From Maylandia zebra (taxonomy: Eukaryota > Chordata > Actinopteri > Cichliformes > Cichlidae): DNA of 64,000 nucleotides. The stretch spans positions 3,271,919-3,335,918 of the forward strand of contig NC_135188.1 in the NCBI RefSeq assembly GCF_041146795.1, given 5' to 3'. A program made the position numbers and the translations under genes. Positions 56,737 through 64,000 of this stretch are shown piece after piece. The notes under the pieces were generated by a model that worked only from the letters and a program-made list of their open reading frames with translations, did no database searches and was not told the DNA's origin. Position 1 is the first letter of the stretch; each line of letters opens with the position of its first letter.

Positions 56737-57039
56737 AAGTGAAGGTTTAATCATTAACCTTTACTGTACTGTAGATTCATTATATTTTTTTACCAGGATT
56801 TTGATGATATAACAATACAGAAGCTCAGACATTCAAAGGCAATGCAGATAAAGTTACTGCAATAGTTTGAAAAAAAAGAAAAAAAAAAAGAGACCTGGAA
56901 AAAAAAAAAAAAGTGATTTCTTTGCTTCTGGGGTTGACTTCTCCTTGATTTTGTCTAACTGGTGGAGAATACAGCAGCAAGTACTTGTGCTCTCAAAAGT
57001 GGTATGAATGGCATGGAGCTGCGGCGGTGTTCTGGGAAT

Positions 57040-57360
57040 CCATCCTACCTGACAAACAATCCTACCCGTTGTTTCTACGCATGCGCACAACACGAAATTC
57101 AGTGGCGAACCGTCATACCTATGCAAATATAAGCTACTAACGTAAAATTAAGTGCCAAACTGTCCTACCTTTTCAAATGTGACGTACAAGCATACTTTAA
57201 CAGCTAAAATTAAGTGGCAAACCATCCTACCTTTGTGAATGTGACCTACAAGCATACTTTAACGGCTAAAATTTAGTGGCAACCCGTCCTGGCTTTATAA
57301 TTATAAGCTACAAGCATACTCTGATGGGCAAAGTTCAGTGGCAAACCGTCATACCTACTG
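57040..57360. repeat. 62-bp minisatellite, about 4-5 units
   Basis: AGTGGCAAACCGTCCTACC-type phrases start at 57101, 57151, 57213, 57275 and 57337, spaced 50, 62, 62 and 62 bp, with TACAAGCATACTTTAAC between. Just right of it GGACGTTTTGCCAAAGTA/GGACGTTTTGTC is a further short repeat. Confidence 0.8.
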
Positions 57361-57821
57361 ACAGCAGAAATGTGCATAAACTACTTACAGCAGGACGTTT
57401 TGCCAAAGTAGGACGTTTTGTCAGAACAGCGGCACCACTGTTTGTGTAAAACAGAACTGATGTGGCCATCATAGTTGGGATATCAGTAGTTGACTTGTTG
57501 GCGGAGCTGGCTTGCTGAAAGAACATTTCAGCAAGTATTTACCAGTGACTGTAGAAAAGCAGAGATTTTATCATATTGTAAAAATATATATATTTAAAAA
57601 AAAAAAAATCACCATGGGGCAGATGGTAAGATGTTTAAGTCATCATCTTTAATGAAATGTTGACTCAGACATGTTAAATACTTTTTTACATGAGCAGATA
57701 ATGTATACACTTCAAGTTACAACATACAGTAGATCCACAAATGGATGTATTTTACTCCAAGTTCTTCTTACGATACAATATGTGAAGAAAGCCATTAGCC
57801 AGTGGTCAGTTACTGAGAGCT

Positions 57822-58759
57822 TCATTTGACAGAATGGAACAATTTATGTGCCACCTGTAGAGAAGACATACAACAAATAATTCATCAGTGCAAACAAACA
57901 ACACAGACATTTCATATCACTTAAGTTACTGCTCTTACATGTAGGCCATACAAATGGATAGTTTCTTGTATATGTTGCTCTTATGTTGGCAACTGCCAGA
58001 TAAAGGTGTGTCATATTGCCATGGTAAGCTAAAGTTAACTTCATGTATGAGGGACTGCAGCTTTGCTTGCAAATGTTGAGTAAAAATGTAATGATGATTA
58101 TCTCTATGATTTCTGATAAAAATCTCCCTTCAGTCACATTTATCTAAGCCTTCAGGAGATCAAAAATGTCTTCAAGAGTAAAAGCAGTCCTACTTTACAC
58201 ATCATAATACCACTCACTTTCAGGTTTGCACTCATACAGAGCAAAACATGGAGCTCAGTCATAAAACCGAAGGCCAGGTCTATTTATTAGTTTAGTTTAT
58301 TATCACAATCCAGATTGCTCAATCAACTACAATTGGTTATAGATCAACTTGAAACTGGAGAACAGCAGTTCTTGAGACAGACAGTGGAGGTGGAAACACT
58401 GTCTAAAGATTTAAAAATTCCTCCAAGAGCATTCTTAAAGTAACAACAACTTTGGGGGTTGTTATTTATTTTCTATTAAATAATAAGACAGCCTAAGCAG
58501 CTATTAGCATTTATTATGATAAAAGAACAGTTTTTACAATTCTAACAAACTTCAAAGTCAAACTTAGGTATGCCCACCTTTATTATTCAACACAGCCTGA
58601 ACTCTGTTAGGCAAGGTTTTCTATAATTTCTTTAAGTAACTTTTAATAACTCCCAATACTTACTGAAAGGGCTTTGAGAACTACTGCTCAAAATCACTTG
58701 AAAGATTCTGACACCCTCACTTTGATTTTTCAGACTCCTGAACACTCAGTGACTGGACT

Positions 58760-58801
<42 letters not shown>

Positions 58802-59264
58802 ACTTAAAAACAGTTTTTACCAAGCCATACGACACATCAACCACAACACTTAAACACACAACACAGCACTCAGAAGCTACCCTGCAGCTTCACAAGTACT
58901 CTGTTTAAACTGCACTGGTCACTTCACTTTATTGTTATTGATATTTATATTTAAAAGTGCAATACTGTAATTTTCTGCTGCTCATTCCTGTGCAATATCC
59001 CATCTGCCCTCCCGTCATATTTCTTTTCAAGATTTTCTTATTTAATCACTAGTGTACATATATTTATAGATACATATATATTTAGTCATCTTTTCTCTTT
59101 TACCATGTCTCTCTAATATTTTGCTCCTTACTATTTTTTTTTATTATTTTATTATATTTTCTCCTACTGTATCATGCTACTGAGTGACTGCTGCTCATCA
59201 AACACATTTCATTGCAATGTTGACCCTGTGCTAACTTGCATATGACAAATAAAACCGAAAACAG

Positions 59265-59304
<40 letters not shown>

Positions 59305-60584
59305 ATATCAAGCACTTATCTGCAAAATCTCATACACACATGCCTTTTTTAAGTTACTGTTTGTAAAATGCTCAGTCTTTTAGCACAACCCACTGTCATT
59401 GTTGCACTTTTCTATTGCACCGTTTTTGTTTTGTTTTCTTTATTTTGCAATTTTTGTACACTTGCACTTTATGTAGTCCTCTGTTGATTGTCTGTTATAT
59501 GTTATACATAGCACCATGGTCTTGGAGGAATGCTGTCTCACTTCACTGTGTACTGTACCACAGCACATGGTTGACGTGACAATAAAGCCACTTGACATCG
59601 ACTCTTTGAAAACAAAACATAAAGAAACGAGGGACTGAGAACACCTGCTCTTTTGTCAGTGTTTTTTTTTTTTTAGTCTTTCTGTCTGGTACAGCTGCCT
59701 AACGGCACACTTACACAGTGGTCTCGAGCATGTAGGAAGTCAAACAGCTCCTCGGTACAGTCCTCCTCCGTTGAAGACCGGGAGCCAACTCTGGTCTCAC
59801 ATTGCTCCAGACGTTCCCAGTTGTGAATGCAGTGTTCTGTCTCCGCACACTTCTGCCGCAGTGATTCAATAGGATCCTGAAGGAGAAAGTTTAACACTCA
59901 AAGCAACTGGCTTTCAATAAGAGACACATATGCCAGTGTCAGTGTTCAAATGAGTGCAATGCCATATAGCTGAGGAAAAAAGGAAAGTCCATTTGGAAAG
60001 AAAAAAAAAAAATCCATGAAGTGGGTGGTTTGTTTTTGTTTTATTTTTATATACGGGAAAACTGCCACACATTTTTTTCAAATATCAAATGACAAAGTAA
60101 ATTATCACTTTTTGTTCTTTTAAATTGGTTTTGTTCAGTAAAGACCAAAATAAAACCATCAGTCATAATGGGATATATACTTTGATTCTGTTAAGGTTAT
60201 TTAATTAACATACCACCATCTCTTCCTCTTCTTCCTCCTCCTGAAATACACAAGACCAAATTAATAACACCAATAAACCACCACCCTCGAGAAATTGTTA
60301 TCAATTGCTTTTGTATCGATTCATCTTCACCAGTTAGTCCGTCATTATTATCACTGACTGCGATTTGATTCTACTGCGTTAATTAACCTTTAATCTTATT
60401 CTGAACAGAGATGTATAGAGAGGTTGGCTAATGCTAATGTCAACTAAGGATGCATCGTAGTTAGCCTCGGTGTATTAGCCTATAAGCTGAACGTCAAACG
60501 TCACTAGCTTACGAAATCGTATCTGTAACAAATACTAAGAACCTCTGGTTCTCCGTTCGTGATCCTTTTCTCCTCGAAAACCAT
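57822..60584 (-). CDS. uqcrh: UQCRH, hinge subunit of ubiquinol-cytochrome c reductase, complete
   Basis: Small acidic 'hinge' subunit of mitochondrial complex III, which helps cytochrome c1 dock cytochrome c in the intermembrane space. Coding exons 5'->3': 60543-60584 ([14 protein letters not shown]), 60214-60240 (acidic run EEEEEEEMV), 59715-59876, 57822-57854 ([10 protein letters not shown], stop). They total 264 nt, 87 aa; the human protein has 91. Exon 3 carries [17 protein letters not shown] and [19 protein letters not shown], whose four family cysteines form the paired disulfides of the helical hairpin. All junctions are GT/AG and in phase. Intron 3 (about 1.9 kb) contains two LINE 3' tails and two AC microsatellites. 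It is divergent from the P450 gene to its right. Near FAAH in mammals too, which supports orthology. Confidence 0.95.
58735..59262 (+). repeat. LINE 3' end in UQCRH intron 3
   Basis: Ends ACACATTTCATTGCAATG, GCATATGACAAATAAAAC, a typical non-LTR tail; contains an (AC)n run at 58762-58797. Confidence 0.55.
59267..59607 (+). repeat. Microsatellite plus second LINE tail in UQCRH intron 3
   Basis: (AC)n at 59267-59301, then a tail CACTGTGTACTGTACCACAG and GACAATAAAGCCACTTGAC. Confidence 0.55.
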
Positions 60585-60677
60585 GATCTGGTCTTATCCT
60601 TGAATCAGCTAGCTGTCAAATCTCAGATATTGGAGGACACACCAGGTCATACGAGCTAATAAGCTAACGAAGGCAAA

Positions 60678-60687
60678 CACTTCCGGT
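60678..60687 (-). promoter_or_regulatory. Candidate NRF-2/GABP (ETS) site upstream of UQCRH
   Basis: ACCGGAAGTG on the minus strand, 94 bp above the UQCRH start codon. This is the ETS consensus found in many nuclear genes for oxidative phosphorylation. Inferred from the motif only. Confidence 0.5.
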
Positions 60688-60699
60688 TGCTTAACTTTC

Positions 60700-61852
60700 A
60701 AAATCAAACTGCTCTTCGATCATTGCCTGAACTTGGAACAGAACTTGGAATCCTTTTTTTTGCTCGATACGCAAACATGCCAAAGTTTCGCCTCGACTCA
60801 CAGACGTTTTACATTGAAAGTTCCAAGTATTTATTTAAATGACATATGTTTTATTTTGAAGTTAATCATCTACTTCCCCCGAGGGTAGGATATCCGAGTT
60901 TTATCAGTTTTAAGATGTGAACGCAAGGTGCACATTACAAAGCCACTTATTTGTTTTTAAACCCATATAACAGATAATGCAATTCATTCATTTGAAACAT
61001 GAGCCAAATTTTTAATGCACGACGACTTAAAAATTGTTACACTCTATACTACCATCGTGTGTTAGGAAGTGGTACTACATTATGAATTTGGCCACGTTCT
61101 TAAAGCCCTTTTTTGAGTACTTTGTTCTTCCTTTGTTCCCTTTAGAGTTTTTTGCTTCAAATGGGTCATCTGAGTTGCTTTCCTGTTTCAACAATATGAA
61201 ATAGAGTTAGTTTGTTAAATAAGGTGAGAAGAACACCACTGGCTTTCCCAGAACTCTTCTGAAATGAAAGCTTAATGGCAAATACAAACCAAGCAAAGTT
61301 CCCATGGAATGGAAACAGGATTTTAGTTTTGGTACATTTAAAAGTCAGCCTTGAAGAAACGCAGATTTGACCATGGTTGGTTGTGAAAACATGTCGTTTT
61401 ATGATCATGCAAGGCTTTAAAAATCTCACATCTTCCACTCTGTCAAATGGCAAAACTACAAACTCATTTTCAAGATTCCAATGAGCATTTTTTTTTCTGT
61501 GTATGTTAGTGTTGCCCCAAAGATAGCAGTTTTAAAGTGGTAAAAATAAGAACTGAAGTATTAAAGTTTGGCTATTTCTTAAATCTAATCAAGCCACCCT
61601 CAAGCCAAAAAGATTCTCTACTGTTGAGCAACAATACTTGATTTTAGCAACCTAGATTAAAAATGTTTTTCACATCCTTTTTTCTCCATGAAATAAGGCC
61701 AGAGTTCAGAGTAAACTTTATTTGCTTTACCAAGTGATAGTAATACTGAGCTTCGCCCTCACTGCAGTGATAGCACTTGTTGCCTACTCTCAGACTGAGT
61801 CATCTGTCTTACAGGAGAAATCGTACCCACGTACAGTGACTGTATTTACAGA
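60700..61852. other. Divergent intergenic region between UQCRH and the CYP2 gene
   Basis: 1.27 kb separates the two start codons. No repeat or further gene recognised. Must contain both promoters unless 5' untranslated exons lie elsewhere. Confidence 0.5.
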
Positions 61853-64000
61853 ATGGATTCAATCATTTCTGTAATTGGAACCTATGTTTCCTGGGATCTC
61901 AAGAGTCTGCTGCTCTTCGCTGCAGTTTTCATCATCACTGCAGACTATATTAAGAATCGTCAGCCAGCAGGCTATCCTCCAGGACCCCGGGGTCTTCCAA
62001 TTATGGGCAACCTATTCACTATAGATCAGAACAGAGCCCATGAGAGTATGACACAGGTACCTGTGAATCTTAAAATTTTACTTATTAACTCATATTTTCA
62101 TCTCAAGCCTTGTGTGTATCTTCTTTGATAAATCCTTTGCCAGTTAGCAGAGAGATATGGAAATGTGTACAGTCTACGGATGGGACAGGAACGGATGGTG
62201 GTTTTAAACGGGTTTGATATTCTGAAAGAAGCTCTAGTGACGCAGGGAGACAGCCTGGCGGACCGCCCGGACCTTCCTTTACAGATTGATAGAGCACACA
62301 GACTAGGTAAGGGTACTAAAGATCAACACAGATACAAAGTTTGATAGTTTAAACTTTTAAGGTTTTTGGCCTTACCCAGAACCAGTTGTATTATTCTGGT
62401 TTGCCCAAAGACTCTCGGTTTGGTTGCTTCAAATTTAACTTTAAGAAAGGAGTTAGGGATAAGAATAGAGAAGTGGTTATATAGTCCTAAAACACAACCT
62501 TCTTTTTTATAGTTGAGAAGTTTGCTGTCCCTGCTCTTTTTCTGATCAGGTGTCATTGCCAGTAGTGGAAACCTCTGGAAGCAGCAGAGACGCTTTGCAC
62601 TTTCGACCCTTAGACAGTTTGGATTTGGCAAGAAGTCACTTGAATCTGTGGTCCTGGATGAATTTACATATTGTGCAAAAAACATCAGAAGCTATAAAGG
62701 TACGTGCTTATTTCACGGTAAGACTTTTAGAATGAACAGATTCACATAAATTTACATAAAAGTTTCTCTTCTATTCTGGAGGTAAGCCATTCGATCCACA
62801 CCTCATCCTTAACAATGCTGTCTCCAACATCATCTGCTCCCTGGTGTTTGGCCATCGCTTTGAGTACAGTGAAGAGAAGTTCATTAAAATGATGCAACTG
62901 TTTGATAAAGGATTCCAGATTGAAGGCTCCATTTGGGGACAGGTACAGCATTTAAATATACTGATCACATCCTAAATTCACGGGCCACAGCTCTGCCATT
63001 TATTCCTTACAGGAATGTTTTTTTTAAATGTCAGTGAATGATCTTTTTCAACACAGGTATGTAAAGTTTATTAATATTAAGTCTCCTCACTACTAGAAGC
63101 ATACGTACTGAAGTGTCTGACGCAGTAAAAGAAAAATAGTCACCTTTTAGGCGAGAAAAGAGGTGATAACAAACAGGAAATTAACACTGAGCAGTGACAT
63201 GCAGAGTAGGAGAGAATATCCAAACTGTATAGATGAAGCTATAGAGGTTTTATATTGATGGACACATTTTTACACTAGCAATAAAGAAAAACACTTTAAA
63301 AAAAACACACACACACACAAAGACAAACGATTCCCCCAATCAGAACTTTATCTTTTAGGTTTTGTACTCAGCAAAATCACTGACAGCAATGCTCAAATCC
63401 AAAGTCATGATGCTATATTCATCCTGGAGTCTTGTCTCTTCCTCTTTCTTTTGACCACCACTGTTTTATTTTGCTTGGTAAGCATGATTAGAAATCCCGC
63501 AACACTGTTGCCAAAAACCAAATTGTTGCTTAGTTAACAGCTTAGCACACATTTTCCACAAAAGGTTAGAAAGAACAAGTAATCTTTTTCCCAGCATGTC
63601 TCTCCACCATCAGAACTTTAAGAAAAAACATGTATTTTATTCAGAAACCTATAAAATGATTGAGTTTGAGTTTGCAGTTAATATTCAATTCATAAGAAAA
63701 ATGTATAGCATACAAAATTTTGGGACCTTTGGATCACAAAGTGGAAATATGACTTAATAAAACTCTTATAATATGTCCACTTTTTTTGGCTGCCCCTCCC
63801 TGAGTCTGGTTCTGTATTATTAACCAAACTTTTGACTGGTGCTGTACTTTCCAGTAGTTTATTTAGACTGAGGCATGGCATTTGCACTAACGTGAATGTA
63901 TTGTTCCAATCTGTTTCTGTTTGTAGCTCTACAATGCATTTCCTGTCCTGATGAGACGTTTACCAGGTCCACATCAGAGTGTCGGGCAGATGTGGAATGA
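61853..64000 (+). CDS. Cytochrome P450 family 2 (CYP2J/2N/2P-like), exons 1-5, cut by the right edge
   Basis: Microsomal monooxygenase of family 2. Exons 61853-62056, 62144-62306, 62550-62699, 62782-62942 and 63927 to beyond 64000. Sizes 163, 150 and 161 for exons 2-4 are canonical for CYP2 genes. The protein opens with a signal-anchor helix (LLLFAAVFIITA), then the proline hinge YPPGPRGLPIMGNL. It continues with the helix-C motif WKQQRRFALSTLRQFGFGKK and NIICSLVFGHRFEY, reaching VLMRRLPGPHQ at the edge. The heme loop and the last four or so exons lie outside the window. The best match by eye is the fish CYP2J/2N/2P group, which epoxidises or hydroxylates polyunsaturated fatty acids; I cannot fix the subfamily. 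It is intact as far as visible. Confidence 0.9.

Noticed and set aside
1-64000. CRISPR arrays, operons, prokaryotic promoters or terminators
   Set aside because: Exon-intron structure, microsatellites and eukaryotic repeats throughout; direct repeats present are minisatellites or transposons.

Overview
This is nuclear DNA of a teleost fish. The gene structures, the repeat content (L2/Rex1/Rex3-type LINEs, hAT and Tc1 fragments, a tRNA-derived SINE) and the AT-rich introns all fit a percomorph. The SINE and the L2-type tails suggest a cichlid, but I cannot prove the species from the window alone.

The main content is a head-to-tail array of four FAAH (fatty-acid amide hydrolase 1) genes on the minus strand. 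In transcription order they are D (44032-33893), C (29747-21730), B (20183-13335) and A (11270-5775). I traced all 15 coding exons in each copy by reading splice sites. Frames, phases and GT/AG junctions are consistent throughout, and the predicted proteins are 575 aa (A, B, D) and 571 aa (C). The Lys-Ser-Ser catalytic residues are kept in every copy. A and B are nearly identical from exon 3 to beyond the gene end, but their exons 1-2 are different: A's resemble D's and B's resemble C's. Copy A is therefore a mosaic. Further right (49.4-54.4 kb) lie decayed pieces of at least one more FAAH copy, including an inverted exon 6/7 fragment.

Layout: 1-3367, repeats including an LTR-like fossil and a short tandem repeat. 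3368-11361, FAAH A and its 3' flank, with a private 1.46-kb insertion. 11362-13010, a LINE 3' end split by a solo LTR. 13011-20290, FAAH B, with a private SINE in intron 3 and LINE pieces in intron 1. 21600-29850, FAAH C, with a palindromic MITE and a hAT MITE. 29850-33890, repeats. 33890-44100, FAAH D, whose introns are swollen by Rex3, hAT, LTR and MITE insertions. 44100-57400, a repeat-rich stretch with two opposed L2-type LINEs, a Rex1-like fragment, another LINE and the FAAH remnants. 57822-60584, a complete UQCRH gene (minus). 61853 to the right edge, the first five exons of a CYP2-family P450 (plus), divergent from UQCRH.

FAAH hydrolyses fatty-acid amides such as anandamide at internal membranes. 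UQCRH is the hinge subunit of respiratory complex III. CYP2J/N/P-type enzymes oxidise polyunsaturated fatty acids. FAAH and UQCRH are also close neighbours in mammals, so the block looks like conserved synteny with a local FAAH expansion. I see no RNA genes, CRISPR arrays or prokaryotic features.
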